DNA of 64,000 bases from Dyadobacter jejuensis. Lineage in GTDB: Bacteria; Bacteroidota; Bacteroidia; Cytophagales; Spirosomataceae. Positions 34,141-43,048 of this stretch are shown in pieces. Location of the stretch: assembly GCF_003149085.1 (NCBI RefSeq), contig NZ_QGDT01000002.1, forward strand, positions 1 through 64,000, in the 5' to 3' direction. The number at the start of each line of letters is the position of its first letter. Position 1 is the first letter of the stretch. A program made the position numbers and the translations under genes. The notes beneath the pieces are model-generated. The model worked only from the letters and a program-made list of their open reading frames with translations, was not told the DNA's origin and made no database searches.

Positions 34141-34441
34141 TTTTTGGTTTCAATCTAATACTAATAAGCTACTCATACACCTTTTAGGATGTTATCATTT
34201 AGTTATATTTCATTTGGCACGCCGACAGCGGAGAGCGAGCAACATGAATCGAATCATGCTAAAAGCAAGGCTTTAGGCTAAGGACAAATTAATTAGCTTT
34301 CCGAAATTAGCTGGGAAGGATATTCTACAAGAAAGGTCAATTCAACCTTCTAAGCGTGCTTCTAAGGCGCTAAAGAGCGATGGCACAGGATTGGTAGGTA
34401 ACTAAGGCAAACGAAATGTAGAACTTAAAACTTTGTCAATT
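34141..34441. other. Intergenic region between the AraC gene and DUF1328
   Basis: Divergent promoter region of about 300 bases with no coding signal. I find no clear TTTG/TAnnTTTG pair on either strand. The plus-strand text near 34422-34434 (TAAAACTTTG) has a wrong spacer for a -7 box. Confidence 0.4.
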
Positions 34442-34606
34442 ATGTTAAGATGGACCATCATATTTTTAGTCGTAGCGATTATAGCGGGAATTTTAGGCTT
34501 CGGAGGCATTGCTGCTGGAGCGGCTGGTATCGCCAAAATACTCTTCTTCGTATTTTTAGTACTTTTCGTACTCAGCCTAATCAGCAAAGGCTTCGGACGA
34601 TCCTAA
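34442..34606 (+). CDS. Small DUF1328 (YtjA-like) membrane protein
   Basis: 54 aa, and easy to overlook because of its size. It starts [20 protein letters not shown], continues [20 protein letters not shown] and ends SKGFGRS. This is the DUF1328/YtjA pattern: two hydrophobic helices joined by a Gly/Ala-rich [14 protein letters not shown] turn. Family members are 50-60 aa inner-membrane proteins of unknown function, often linked to stress. The ATG at 34442 is preceded by AT-rich DNA. A minus-strand frame overlapping it (34402-34587) is an antisense shadow. A strong bidirectional terminator separates it from guaA. Confidence 0.88.
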   Translation: MLRWTIIFLVVAIIAGILGFGGIAAGAAGIAKILFFVFLVLFVLSLISKGFGRS

Positions 34607-34626
34607 AGCCCATTCATATATCCCAT

Positions 34627-34661
34627 AAAAAAAGAAGACGGCGAAACCGTCTTCTTTTTTT
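34627..34661. terminator. Bidirectional terminator between DUF1328 and guaA
   Basis: A perfect 15-bp stem (34627-34641 with 34647-34661) with loop CGAAA has A7 at one end and T7 at the other, so it works for both converging genes. Confidence 0.92.
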
Positions 34662-34668
34662 ATGCTTC

Positions 34669-36198
34669 TTATTCCCATTCGATGGTAGCCGGTGGCTTAG
34701 ACGAAATATCGTACACCACTCTATTGACTCCCTTTACTCGATTGATAATATCGTTGGAGACCTCGGCCAGGAAGTCGTAGGGTAAATGGGCCCAGTCGGC
34801 CGTCATACCGTCTACGGAGGTAACTGCGCGTAAGGCTACTACATTTTCATAAGTCCTTTCATCGCCCATCACCCCTACACTTTGTACCGGTAGGAGCATT
34901 ACACCTGCCTGCCAAACCTCTTTGTATAAATCCCACTTTTTCAATCCATTGATAAAAATGGCATCTACCTGCTGTAGGATATGAACCTTTTCGGCGGTGA
35001 CATCACCCAATATACGGATGGCCAAGCCTGGTCCTGGGAAGGGGTGTCTTCCCAAAATATTCTCAGAAATACCCAAAGTGCGGCCCACAGCCCTCACCTC
35101 GTCTTTGAAAAGGGTTTTCAAAGGTTCAACAACCTTCAACTTCATAAAGTCGGGGAGCCCCCCTACATTATGGTGCGACTTGATGGTAGCCGATGGCCCC
35201 TTCACCGACACCGACTCTATGACATCGGGGTAGATGGTACCCTGTCCGAGCCATTTCACATCTTCTATCAGATGCGCCTCTTGGTCAAATATATCAATAA
35301 AGGCCTTACCAATCGCCTTTCTCTTGGCTTCTGGGTCGGTCAGGCCGGCTAATTCACTATAAAATAAATCTTTAGCATCCACCCCTTTAATGTTCAGCCC
35401 CATGTCCTCATAGGAATGAAGCACCTGCTCGTATTCATCTTTACGTAGCAAGCCATTATCTACAAAAATACAGAAGAGGTTCTTGCCTATGGCGTGGTGC
35501 ACCAAGGTAGCCGCTACGGAGGAGTCCACCCCACCCGACAAGGCCATCACCACCCTATCGTTTCCGAGCTCTACTTTAAGTTCGGCGATGGTCTGTTCTG
35601 CGAAGGACTCTGAGGTCCAATCCTGCTTGCACTCACAGATCCCCACTACGAAGTTATGCATCAACTGCTTACCCTCGGTAGAATGGGTAACTTCTGGGTG
35701 AAACTGGATACCATACGTAAGCTCATCGGCAAGCTTGTAAGCCGCCACTCGTACCGATTCGGTAGAGGCAATCACGTGAAAGGAATCGGGAATACTTACG
35801 ATGGTATCGCCGTGCGACATCCATACATGAGAGCTGGATGAAAGACCAGCCAACAAGGAAGAATCATGATCGGCAATATTTAATTTAGCCCTTCCGTATT
35901 CGCGAGTTTGAGAGGCCTGCACCTCTCCACCCAACATTTGGGCCATCACCTGCGCTCCATAGCAAATGCCTAATATAGGTACTTGGCCTCTGATCTGTGA
36001 TAAATCGACTCTTGGGGAGCCTTCATCCCTTACCGAGCAAGGGCTTCCCGACAGGATCACCCCTTTTATATTGGGGGTAAGTTCAGGAAAATTATTATAT
36101 GGATGAATCTCACAATAAACATCTAGTTCGCGTACCCTACGCGCTATCAACTGAGTGTACTGCGATCCAAAATCGAGGATTAAAATCTGTTCTGTCAT
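34669..36198 (-). CDS. guaA: GMP synthase (glutamine-hydrolysing)
   Basis: 509 aa, normal length. It converts XMP to GMP with ATP and glutamine. The class-I glutamine amidotransferase domain (1 to about 195) has [18 protein letters not shown] at the start, nucleophile Cys79 in GICYGAQ, and [10 protein letters not shown] with the His-Glu pair. The ATP-pyrophosphatase domain carries [12 protein letters not shown] near residue 216, and the C-terminal dimerisation domain ends KPPATIEWE. The start is the ATG at 36198. A TTG at 36240 would extend the frame, but it lies upstream of the predicted -7 box at 36218-36225. It is a housekeeping gene, monocistronic. Confidence 0.97.
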   Translation of the reverse strand: MTEQILILDFGSQYTQLIARRVRELDVYCEIHPYNNFPELTPNIKGVILSGSPCSVRDEGSPRVDLSQIRGQVPILGICYGAQVMAQMLGGEVQASQTREYGRAKLNIADHDSSLLAGLSSSSHVWMSHGDTIVSIPDSFHVIASTESVRVAAYKLADELTYGIQFHPEVTHSTEGKQLMHNFVVGICECKQDWTSESFAEQTIAELKVELGNDRVVMALSGGVDSSVAATLVHHAIGKNLFCIFVDNGLLRKDEYEQVLHSYEDMGLNIKGVDAKDLFYSELAGLTDPEAKRKAIGKAFIDIFDQEAHLIEDVKWLGQGTIYPDVIESVSVKGPSATIKSHHNVGGLPDFMKLKVVEPLKTLFKDEVRAVGRTLGISENILGRHPFPGPGLAIRILGDVTAEKVHILQQVDAIFINGLKKWDLYKEVWQAGVMLLPVQSVGVMGDERTYENVVALRAVTSVDGMTADWAHLPYDFLAEVSNDIINRVKGVNRVVYDISSKPPATIEWE

Positions 36199-36217
36199 GT
36201 ATATGCTATCTAAAACG

Positions 36218-36225
36218 CAAAGGTA
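36218..36225 (-). promoter_or_regulatory. Predicted -7 element of guaA
   Basis: CAAAGGTA on the plus strand reads TACCTTTG on the minus strand (TAnnTTTG). It lies 20 bases before the chosen ATG. No well-spaced -33 box is found. It supports the shorter guaA start. Confidence 0.45.
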
Positions 36226-36331
36226 GCCAGATTGGACCAAAGGAAAAAATACTTTCCAGCCAATCAGCCCACATTATTGACCACCGCAGGTCAGCCGCTC
36301 AGAGAAAGCTGTACTAGAAAAATAAAAATTC

Positions 36332-36363
36332 TTTGCAATTAGTTACAATTACTCGTATATTTG
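36332..36363 (+). promoter_or_regulatory. Bacteroidota promoter of the cold-shock gene
   Basis: TTTG at 36332-36335, a 20-base spacer and TATATTTG at 36356-36363 match the -33/-7 consensus. The leader to the ATG at 36390 would be about 20 bases, so the long 5'-UTR known from E. coli cspA is absent. Confidence 0.65.
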
Positions 36364-36389
36364 GTCAAATTTATAATTTAAAAGTTAAT

Positions 36390-36581
36390 ATGAATCAAGG
36401 AACAGTAAAATTCTTCAATGACTCTAAGGGATACGGGTTCATTAAAGACACAGAATCAGGTCAAGATTATTTCGTACACATCTCAGGCTTGGTTGACGAG
36501 GTTCGCGAAAACGACGAGGTTACTTTTGACCTTCAGGAAGGCCGTAAAGGCATGAACGCCGTGAATGTTAAGCTTGCATAA
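36390..36581 (+). CDS. Cold-shock domain protein
   Basis: 63 aa single cold-shock domain, an RNA/ssDNA chaperone. RNP1 KGYGFIK (residues 13-19) and RNP2 YFVHI (27-31) are intact, as are the aromatic residues F8/F9. It starts at the ATG at 36390 (MNQGTVKFFNDSKGYGFI); a longer frame from TTG at 36333 would start on top of the promoter. It is monocistronic, with its own promoter and a clear terminator, as expected for an abundant RNA chaperone. Which csp paralog it is cannot be told. Confidence 0.95.
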   Translation: MNQGTVKFFNDSKGYGFIKDTESGQDYFVHISGLVDEVRENDEVTFDLQEGRKGMNAVNVKLA

Positions 36582-36608
36582 TCGTAACTTAATATAAATG
36601 TATTACAT

Positions 36609-36635
36609 AAAAGGCCTCACTGAGTGAGGCCTTTT
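36609..36635. terminator. Terminator of the cold-shock gene
   Basis: AAAAGGCCTCAC pairs perfectly with GTGAGGCCTTTT around a 3-base loop, followed by ATTTTT on the plus strand. It can also serve the minus-strand SIMPL gene ending at 36666. Confidence 0.85.
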
Positions 36636-36665
36636 ATTTTTGCCGATGCTACCACTCAGGGCATC

Positions 36666-37400
36666 TCACTCAGTTTCATACTGAAGTCGCACGGTAATAT
36701 TCGCCGTTTTGCGCTTGGAAGCCGTATTGAAGGAGCCACCCCAAGAAAACTCTTCTGAAGAGTTTTGGGCTACAATCTGAAACACGCCCATATCCGCTTT
36801 TTTAAGATCCCCTATTTTACTTTCTGAATTCTCCGCTATTTTCTTAGCACGCATATTGGCATCCTTGGTCGCTTCTGCGATCATCTCAATTTTGAGTTCC
36901 TTCAATTTGGTATAATAATACTCGGGGCTATTGGAATAGAACTCTACTCCTTTATTAATTAATTCGCTCACACGCCTAGAGATACCCTCTACCTTGTCTA
37001 CCTCTTTCGATTCTATCTGTACGTTCTGGCTTAAACTGTAGCCTGTAAAAGTAGAGCGAATCTTCATCCCATTATCACCATACACATTATCAAATTCTTT
37101 TGAAATGTTAACGGCCGAGAAAATTATTTGGTCATCTTGAATACCCTTCGAGATGAGGTACTGACGAATACTCTCCCTGTCTTTATCCAAATTGGCATAA
37201 GCACTCTTCAGATCCAGATCCTTTTTACTAAAGGATCCGCTCCAAACGATCAGGTCCGACACAAAATCCTTCGTACCAAGACCTGTGACGCTGATGGTGT
37301 TCTGGGCCTTGTTCCGATTTTGAAAGGCGTTGGACAATATTAGGGACGTGACAATAATAGACAAGGCCAGGATCAGGGCATTAAAGGGAGTCGTCTTCAT
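36666..37400 (-). CDS. SIMPL (DUF541) domain protein
   Basis: 244 aa. One N-terminal hydrophobic segment (LILALSIIVTSLILSNAF, about 9-26) acts as anchor or uncleaved signal, and the rest is periplasmic. The SIMPL/DUF541 domain is recognised from ISVTGLGTKDFVSDLIVWSGSF, the repeated DKDRESIRQYLISKGIQDDQI pattern, GYSLSQNVQIESKEVDKV and the C-terminal ANITVRLQYE strand. The family (YggE-like) is linked to oxidative-stress tolerance and periplasmic multimers, but the molecular function is unknown. It is a single gene, ending in a convergent arrangement with the cold-shock gene. Confidence 0.85.
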   Translation of the reverse strand: MKTTPFNALILALSIIVTSLILSNAFQNRNKAQNTISVTGLGTKDFVSDLIVWSGSFSKKDLDLKSAYANLDKDRESIRQYLISKGIQDDQIIFSAVNISKEFDNVYGDNGMKIRSTFTGYSLSQNVQIESKEVDKVEGISRRVSELINKGVEFYSNSPEYYYTKLKELKIEMIAEATKDANMRAKKIAENSESKIGDLKKADMGVFQIVAQNSSEEFSWGGSFNTASKRKTANITVRLQYETE

Positions 37401-37509
37401 TTCTTAGCTATTTTTTACAATGCAACGACAAACCACCACTTCTATTGCCAAGTAGCGTGGCCAAAATTATTGAAGCAATTCTTCATTATCGGAACCGGGT
37501 ACTAAAACA

Positions 37510-37554
37510 AATGCCTATAGACCCCTCCCCTTCCGAGGCTGACCTATAGGCATT
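37510..37554 (-). terminator. Terminator-like hairpin after glyS
   Basis: AATGCCTATAG and CTATAGGCATT form a perfect 11-bp stem with a long 23-base loop. On the minus strand the stem is followed by TGTTTTAG, a short T run. Confidence 0.5.
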
Positions 37555-37578
37555 GTATTCATGCAATTTTGGTATCTT

Positions 37579-39063
37579 TTAGATGGCCTCCAAAATACGT
37601 TCCATAGCTACTTCATAGCCAATTTTGGCCTTCAGATCGGCTATAGCCACACGCTCCTGTTCCATGGTATCCCGATGACGAATGGTCACGGTTTCATCTT
37701 CCATGGTCTGGTAATCCACCACGATACAGTAGGGCGTTCCGATAAGGTCCTGCCGGGTATAGCGTTTCCCTATGGCCGCTCCATCGTCGTAGGTAGTCCT
37801 AAAGGTAGACTTCAACGAGGCAGCTACCTCTTGGGCCTTTTCGGCCAATCCATCCTTTTTGACGAGTGGAAGTACCGCAGCCTTGAAAGGAGCCAATGCG
37901 GGGTGCAGCTTAAGATAAGTCCTCTGCTTCGCACTATCTCCCTCACCCACCGACTCTACGGTATAGGCATTGCAGAATACCGCTAGGAACATACGATCGG
38001 CCCCAACGGAAGTCTCTACTACGTAGGGGATATAATTCCCATAAGGCTTTCCATCTTCGTTTAGCTCGGCATCGAAATATTGCTGCTTCTTTTTGGAGAG
38101 GTCCTGGTGGTTGCGCAGGTCGAAATCGGTACGGGAATGGATCCCTTCCATCTCGCGGAAACCAAAAGGAAACTTATATTCGATATCCACGGCGGCATTG
38201 GCATAATGTGCCAACTTATCGTGATCATGAAACTGAAGGCTGTCGGCAGGGAGGCCCAAGGCCACATGGAATTTCATACGTGCCTCTTTCCAGGCATTGT
38301 ACCAGGTCATTTCGGTGCCAGGCCGTACGAAAAATTGCATCTCCATCTGTTCAAACTCCCTCATACGGAAGGTAAACTGGCGGGCTACGATTTCGTTCCG
38401 AAAGGCTTTCCCTATCTGAGCGATACCGAATGGCACTTTCATGCGCCCGCTTTTCTGTACATTAAGGAAATTAACAAAAATTCCTTGCGCAGTTTCTGGA
38501 CGTAAATAAATGGTAGACGAGTCTTCGGCAACGGAACCTACCTGTGTACTAAACATCAGGTTAAACTGTCGCACTTCCGTCCAATTGGTAGTCCCCGACA
38601 CGGCACATTTGATATCCTGAGCGATTATCAGCTCCCTTACTCCCGTCAGATCTTCAGCAGAGAGCAAGCGTCCCATCTCGGCCAACAGGGCCTGGGCCTT
38701 TTCGGGTTCTCCGGCTGCAGCGAGCTCTTCCGCCTTGGCTTCCAGGAGCTGATCGGCACGGTAGCGTTTTTTCGAATCCTTATTATCGATCATTGGATCG
38801 CTGAACCCATCGATATGCCCAGAGGCCTTCCAAGTGAGGGGGTGCATAAAGATGGCCGCATCGATGCCCACGATATTGTCATGAAGTTGTGTCATGGCCT
38901 TCCACCATGCCGTTTTCAAGTTATTTTTAAGCTCTACACCGTTCTGACCGTAGTCATACACGGCTTGCAAGCCATCATAAATTTCCGATGAAGGAAAAAC
39001 AAAACCATATTCTTTTGCATGTCCTACAATATCTTGCAGGGATGTAGCCGGTGCTTGATCCAT
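37579..39063 (-). CDS. glyS: Glycyl-tRNA synthetase (dimeric, eukaryote-like type)
   Basis: 494 aa class-II aminoacyl-tRNA synthetase. The N-terminal GFVFPSSEIYDGLQAVYDYG is typical of the alpha2-type glycine-tRNA ligase found in Bacteroidota. Motif 2 (FRNEIVARQFTFRMREFEQ) lies near residue 225 and motif 3 (VVETSVGADRMFLAVF) near 355, then a C-terminal anticodon-binding domain (VDYQTMEDETVTIRHRD). TYLKLHPALAPFKAAVLPL bridges the two. The length agrees with the family and no catalytic element seems to be missing. It is transcribed alone. Upstream at 39129-39136 is a possible -7 element. Confidence 0.96.
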   Translation of the reverse strand: MDQAPATSLQDIVGHAKEYGFVFPSSEIYDGLQAVYDYGQNGVELKNNLKTAWWKAMTQLHDNIVGIDAAIFMHPLTWKASGHIDGFSDPMIDNKDSKKRYRADQLLEAKAEELAAAGEPEKAQALLAEMGRLLSAEDLTGVRELIIAQDIKCAVSGTTNWTEVRQFNLMFSTQVGSVAEDSSTIYLRPETAQGIFVNFLNVQKSGRMKVPFGIAQIGKAFRNEIVARQFTFRMREFEQMEMQFFVRPGTEMTWYNAWKEARMKFHVALGLPADSLQFHDHDKLAHYANAAVDIEYKFPFGFREMEGIHSRTDFDLRNHQDLSKKKQQYFDAELNEDGKPYGNYIPYVVETSVGADRMFLAVFCNAYTVESVGEGDSAKQRTYLKLHPALAPFKAAVLPLVKKDGLAEKAQEVAASLKSTFRTTYDDGAAIGKRYTRQDLIGTPYCIVVDYQTMEDETVTIRHRDTMEQERVAIADLKAKIGYEVAMERILEAI

Positions 39064-39128
39064 TATAATCGTTTATGTCAATTTAAAAAACTAGGTCATT
39101 TCTAAGCCTACCATCGGCAGGTAGCGGG

Positions 39129-39136
39129 CAAAATTA
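39129..39136 (-). promoter_or_regulatory. Possible -7 element for glyS
   Basis: CAAAATTA on the plus strand reads TAATTTTG on the minus strand (TAnnTTTG), 66 bases before the glyS ATG. No good -33 box is seen. Confidence 0.3.
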
Positions 39137-39264
39137 GGAAATTTGATCGCAATGATGGAGTATGTCAGGGAATTTTGTAAATTAATATTGGCATTCCTCT
39201 GTCGACCTAGTAGTTCTCCCTCCTTCGTTTAAAAATGTTTCTCATTTTTAACGTTTCCATTCAC

Positions 39265-40254
39265 ATGCTCAGACGGATATACCATCGACTCCAGGATTTC
39301 TTCGGAATAACCCCTAAACAGGCTAGAGCCACCCTGGCACTCATATTCTTGATGATCGTACTGTCGGGTTTCCCTTATATTTTTAATCGGTATCTACTAC
39401 CCTACTTGCCTATTGCCGACGACCCCGTAGATACCCGACGATTGGACAGCATTGCGCAAATACTAGAGGCCGACGCCAAGGCAGCAGAAAAATACCCCTC
39501 CCAGGAATCTAGGCACGCCTCATCAGCTTCCATAAAAGGGCCCATCCAGCATAGTCCATTTAATCCCAATACGATCGGTGTTCCGGAGATGGAATCACAA
39601 GGAATCCCACTCTTTTTGGCACGAAGAATCGCCAACTATAGGGCTAAAGGCGGGCAGTTTAAGAAAAAAGAGGACCTTTTGCGTATATACGATTTCCCGT
39701 CGGACTTGTTCCACCAGCTGGCTCCCTATATCAGAATACCAGAGTCGACAGCCCCCTTACCAACGACTTTTCGTGAATCCAAGGACTCGTCTAGCTCCAG
39801 GTTCCGATCGGCCCGCTCTCCCGCCGACAGACCCTTCGTTCCCAAAAAAACGCTGGCCCCATTCGATATCAATCGGGCGGATACGACCGAACTAAAAAGC
39901 CTTAAAGGCATAGGCAGCAAACTAGCCCTTCGAATCGTCAAATATCGGGATTTACTAGGAGGCTTTCACTCCAAAAGTCAATATGCGGAAGTGTATGGAT
40001 TGGACTCTTTGGTGCTACTGGAACTGGACCAATACGCCCAGCCCAATAGTCCGGTCCATCTCCTTGCCATTAATAAGCTTTCGGCCCAAGAACTTAGTAC
40101 CCATCCCTATTTGCGCAATAAAAAACTGGCGCAAGTGATTGTCAATTATCGACTGCAACACGGAAACTATACCAATGCCGACGACCTAAAGAAGATTAGT
40201 ATCATGGATGAAGCTACTCTAGCCCGACTAAGTCCATACCTCTCCTTCGAGTGA
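39265..40254 (+). CDS. Membrane-anchored helix-hairpin-helix (ComEA-like) protein
   Basis: 329 aa from the ATG at 39265 (MLRRIYHRLQDFFGIT); an ATG at 39235 gives 10 more residues. One transmembrane segment (ATLALIFLMIVLSGFPYIF, about 22-40) is followed by a low-complexity Ser-rich linker and three helix-hairpin-helix units: one around GIPLFLARRIANYRAKGGQF, one at FDINRADTTELKSLKGIG with RIVKYRDLLGGF, and a third at LRNKKLAQVIVNYRLQHGNY. The middle unit has the canonical LKGIG hairpin. Such proteins are ComEA-like DNA binders; here no other competence gene is adjacent, so DNA uptake is only one possibility. It converges with the K+ channel gene, 11 bases away. Confidence 0.85.
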   Translation: MLRRIYHRLQDFFGITPKQARATLALIFLMIVLSGFPYIFNRYLLPYLPIADDPVDTRRLDSIAQILEADAKAAEKYPSQESRHASSASIKGPIQHSPFNPNTIGVPEMESQGIPLFLARRIANYRAKGGQFKKKEDLLRIYDFPSDLFHQLAPYIRIPESTAPLPTTFRESKDSSSSRFRSARSPADRPFVPKKTLAPFDINRADTTELKSLKGIGSKLALRIVKYRDLLGGFHSKSQYAEVYGLDSLVLLELDQYAQPNSPVHLLAINKLSAQELSTHPYLRNKKLAQVIVNYRLQHGNYTNADDLKKISIMDEATLARLSPYLSFE

Positions 40255-40265
40255 ACCGGGAAGTA

Positions 40266-41255
40266 TTAAGCCAAGGAACGGAGTAGCTTTCGGGCTTCCT
40301 CCAATTGTTTTTTACTACCCATCAGAAGCATTCTTTCGGCCTGGGCGGTGTAGTAGTCGGGACTGGGATTACGTAGGTACTGGCCATTCAACTGTTTAAT
40401 CCCCAAGATAGTACATCCCGTCTCTAACCATAAATTCAGACTCCCTAAATGCGCTTTTCCATGCACCTCTAGTTCGGCGATCTGAAAATGATCGTTATGT
40501 TGCGTACTCATGAGGGTAACAAATTCTTGGACGTCCGGGGTAAGTACCAGGGAGGCCATATAGGCTCCGCTTATTTTGTCGGGCATAATTACATTATTGG
40601 CACCCGCAATTTTGAGCTTGCCCACACTCTGGTCGTAAGAGGCCCGACTGATGATGAGAATATCAGGACTCAGCTGCCTGGCCGTAAGGACCACGAAAAG
40701 GTTGGCAGCATCCTCTGGTAAGGCTATAATAATGGCCTTGGCCTTTAAAATCCCCGCTTCCAGCAGCACTTCATCCCTGGTAGCATCGGCATGTAGCACA
40801 ATATCGCCAGGATGTGCTTCTATTTTTGAGGCCTTTTCTATCACTACAAAAGGGACTTGATTGTCACGCAGTATGGCGCAGGCCTCTCCTCCGTTACGGC
40901 CATAACCACATACAATGACATGATTCTCCATTTTTTTCAAATTTTTATATTGCTTAAACCGCTTGTATTCTTTCGACCATTCTCCATCGGCTATTAGCCG
41001 GGTAACAAAAGTGAGGTAATAGGCCACAAAACCGATGCTGGTAATGATAAGCACAATGGTAAAGATACGACCTTGGTACGTGAGCTGGTTGACCTCCCCA
41101 TACCCTACCGTACTCACCGTAATGACCGTCATATACAAGGAATCGACCCATGAGAACCCATCGATGATCCTATACCCTACCGTCCCAAAAAGTGTAAGGA
41201 CTCCAAGATATAGCAAAGGGACAATAAATTTCTTGATCAAAAACCAGCGATTCAT
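40266..41255 (-). CDS. Potassium channel with RCK (TrkA-N/TrkA-C) domains
   Basis: 329 aa. Two transmembrane helices (about 10-30 and 65-85) flank a pore loop with the selectivity filter TVGYG at residues 49-53. The cytoplasmic part is a Rossmann RCK domain (VIVCGYGRNGGEA at about 113-125, then ILHADATRDEVLLEAGI-like HADATRDEVLLEAG) and a C-terminal TrkA-C domain with LNLWLETGCTILGIKQLNG. This is the MthK/YugO-like ligand-gated channel architecture. Gating ligand (nucleotide, Ca2+ or other) is not predictable. It is likely monocistronic; cysQ lies upstream on the same strand with a 93-base gap. Confidence 0.93.
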   Translation of the reverse strand: MNRWFLIKKFIVPLLYLGVLTLFGTVGYRIIDGFSWVDSLYMTVITVSTVGYGEVNQLTYQGRIFTIVLIITSIGFVAYYLTFVTRLIADGEWSKEYKRFKQYKNLKKMENHVIVCGYGRNGGEACAILRDNQVPFVVIEKASKIEAHPGDIVLHADATRDEVLLEAGILKAKAIIIALPEDAANLFVVLTARQLSPDILIISRASYDQSVGKLKIAGANNVIMPDKISGAYMASLVLTPDVQEFVTLMSTQHNDHFQIAELEVHGKAHLGSLNLWLETGCTILGIKQLNGQYLRNPSPDYYTAQAERMLLMGSKKQLEEARKLLRSLA

Positions 41256-41348
41256 ATGACAATATAGGCGAATTTCCTCAAAAAAAGGAAGGCCTGAGGC
41301 CGGGATAGTAGCAGTAGACCGTCGTAGGGAGCTGTTGATGCCACAACC

Positions 41349-42116
41349 CTACTCCCCTACCAAACACAAGAAGCTGCCATTATGCAAATCCTCTTTGTTG
41401 TAAAGGAAATCCTCACCTTGTGGCCCAGTAAGCGTACCGCCACTATATTTCAAAATGGCATGCCCGGCAGCCGTGTCCCATTCCATGGTAGGGCCATGAC
41501 GATAATACACCTGAGCCAAGCCTTCGGCTAGCAGGCCAAATTTCAATGAGCTACCGATGGCAATGCTTTTGGCTATCGGGAATTTCGATAATTTCTTCAG
41601 CTCGTATTCTGAAGCATGCGACCTACTGCCCACCGACACCCAGGAGTCTGCTTTAGGACGTACCTTTAGGGAGTTTTGAAGGCCTTGAGGGTCCACCTTA
41701 AAGGCCCCATCACGGGCACTACCAGCATACACGACCCCGGTAACTGGAACATAAATCACCCCTAAAACGGGCTTATTCTCCTCTATTAAGGCAATATTCA
41801 CTGTAAATTCCCCATTCCTATTTATAAATTCGCGGGTACCATCCAATGGATCCACACACCAATACCGTTGCCACGTTTTTCTTTGCGAATAGGGCGCCAG
41901 ATTACCTTCTTCCGAAAGCAAGGGAATAGCCGGATACTGGGCCAATAGCGCCCGTTGAATGACCCCATGCGCAGCCTGATCGGCCAGGGTAAGCGGGGAG
42001 TGATCGGCTTTCCACGCTACTTGTCCTTTCAATTGATCGTCTTCATAAATAGCCATTATAGCCTCTCCCGCCTCCTTGGCGATGGCTATAATGGCCGCAA
42101 TGTCTATTTGATGCAT
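41349..42116 (-). CDS. cysQ: 3'(2'),5'-bisphosphate nucleotidase
   Basis: 255 aa inositol-monophosphatase-family enzyme. The metal sites are visible: LLSEEGN (Glu69/70), VDPLDGTREF (Asp89, Asp92, Gly93, Thr94) and the C-terminal WDTAAGHAILKYSGG. DGT-REF-INRNGEFTVNIALI is typical of CysQ as opposed to SuhB. It hydrolyses PAP to AMP. The sulfate operon of this window appears to reduce APS directly and would not make PAP, so CysQ here more likely handles PAP from phosphopantetheinyl transfer, or supports lipid or signal turnover. It is separated by 39 bases from the upstream LOG-family gene on the same strand, so the two may be co-transcribed. Confidence 0.9.
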   Translation of the reverse strand: MHQIDIAAIIAIAKEAGEAIMAIYEDDQLKGQVAWKADHSPLTLADQAAHGVIQRALLAQYPAIPLLSEEGNLAPYSQRKTWQRYWCVDPLDGTREFINRNGEFTVNIALIEENKPVLGVIYVPVTGVVYAGSARDGAFKVDPQGLQNSLKVRPKADSWVSVGSRSHASEYELKKLSKFPIAKSIAIGSSLKFGLLAEGLAQVYYRHGPTMEWDTAAGHAILKYSGGTLTGPQGEDFLYNKEDLHNGSFLCLVGE

Positions 42117-42155
42117 AAATGAATGACTGCTAAAAGTTGGGGCACGTTGCTCTTC

Positions 42156-42926
42156 TTAAAAATTGGGCTTAAGTAGATACTTCGAATAAAAATCATCGAT
42201 TACCTTCACTACCTCATCGGCGCTGTCTACGACGTTGATAAGCTTTAGATCCTCGGGACTGATGTTTTTCTCGGTGAGCATCACATTTTTAATCCAGTCC
42301 AATAGGCCCGACCAAAAAGAGCTACCCACTAAAACGATAGGAAAACGCCCTATTTTCTTAGTCTGGATCAGTGTCATCGCCTCAAATAGCTCATCCAAAG
42401 TACCGAAGCCCCCGGGCATCACAATAAAGCCCTGAGAGTACTTAACAAACATAACCTTTCGAACGAAGAAGAAGTCGAAGTTAATATTCTTGTCGACGTC
42501 GATATAGATATTACTTTGTTGCTCAAATGGCAATTTTATATTAAGACCTACTGACTTCCCCCCTTGCTCGAAGGCCCCCTTATTACCGGCCTCCATAATA
42601 CCGGGTCCTCCCCCAGTAATGACTCCATAGCCATGGCGTACCAGCTTGGCCGCTATTTCTTCGGCCAATTGATAATGAGGATTATCGGGCAAGGTTCTGG
42701 CCGATCCAAATATAGAGACACAGGGACCTATCTTAGCCAGATGGTCAAACCCGGTAACGAATTCGGACATCACTTTAAAAATAACCCATGAATCAGAACT
42801 CTTGATTTCACTCCAGTTTCTATCTTCAAAAGCCTCCTTAATGCGTATTTCGTCCTCTTTAACCGCAGGATTCATCAATGATAAATCCGTAGCATTTTCT
42901 TCTATATGGTTTAATTCTTTACTCAT
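42156..42926 (-). CDS. LOG-family / TIGR00730 Rossmann protein
   Basis: 256 aa. It carries the lysine-decarboxylase-like LOG motifs: SIFGSARTLPDNPHY near residue 72, ITGGGPGIMEAGNKGAFE near 100-117 and the signature PGGFGTLDELFEAMTLIQTKK near 175. Family members are nucleotide 5'-monophosphate phosphoribohydrolases (cytokinin-activating in plants and some bacteria). The substrate in Bacteroidota is uncertain, and an AMP/purine nucleotide is likely. The first 50 residues are an extension not found in the shortest family members. It is upstream of cysQ, in the same direction. Confidence 0.88.
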   Translation of the reverse strand: MSKELNHIEENATDLSLMNPAVKEDEIRIKEAFEDRNWSEIKSSDSWVIFKVMSEFVTGFDHLAKIGPCVSIFGSARTLPDNPHYQLAEEIAAKLVRHGYGVITGGGPGIMEAGNKGAFEQGGKSVGLNIKLPFEQQSNIYIDVDKNINFDFFFVRKVMFVKYSQGFIVMPGGFGTLDELFEAMTLIQTKKIGRFPIVLVGSSFWSGLLDWIKNVMLTEKNISPEDLKLINVVDSADEVVKVIDDFYSKYLLKPNF

Positions 42927-42956
42927 AAGCTTTGTTTTTCAGTTTGTTTCCGATTT

Positions 42957-42976
42957 GATAGTACCTTTGTACTATC
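42957..42976 (+). promoter_or_regulatory. Inverted repeat overlapping the predicted rpiB -7 element
   Basis: GATAGTAC-CTTT-GTACTATC is a perfect 8-bp inverted repeat in the LOG-rpiB divergent gap. TACCTTTG (42962-42969) inside it matches TAnnTTTG, so a bound repressor would cover the promoter. A second possibility is a transcript-start hairpin. Confidence 0.45.
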
Positions 42977-43048
42977 GTCAATCCTTTCAAATTACTCACC
43001 AGACCGCCAGTGTAAAACGGCAAGGTGGATACAATTAACAAAAAAGAA

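Noticed and set aside
34402-34587. 61-aa minus-strand frame over DUF1328
   Set aside because: Low-complexity antisense frame; the plus-strand 54-aa DUF1328 protein explains the sequence.
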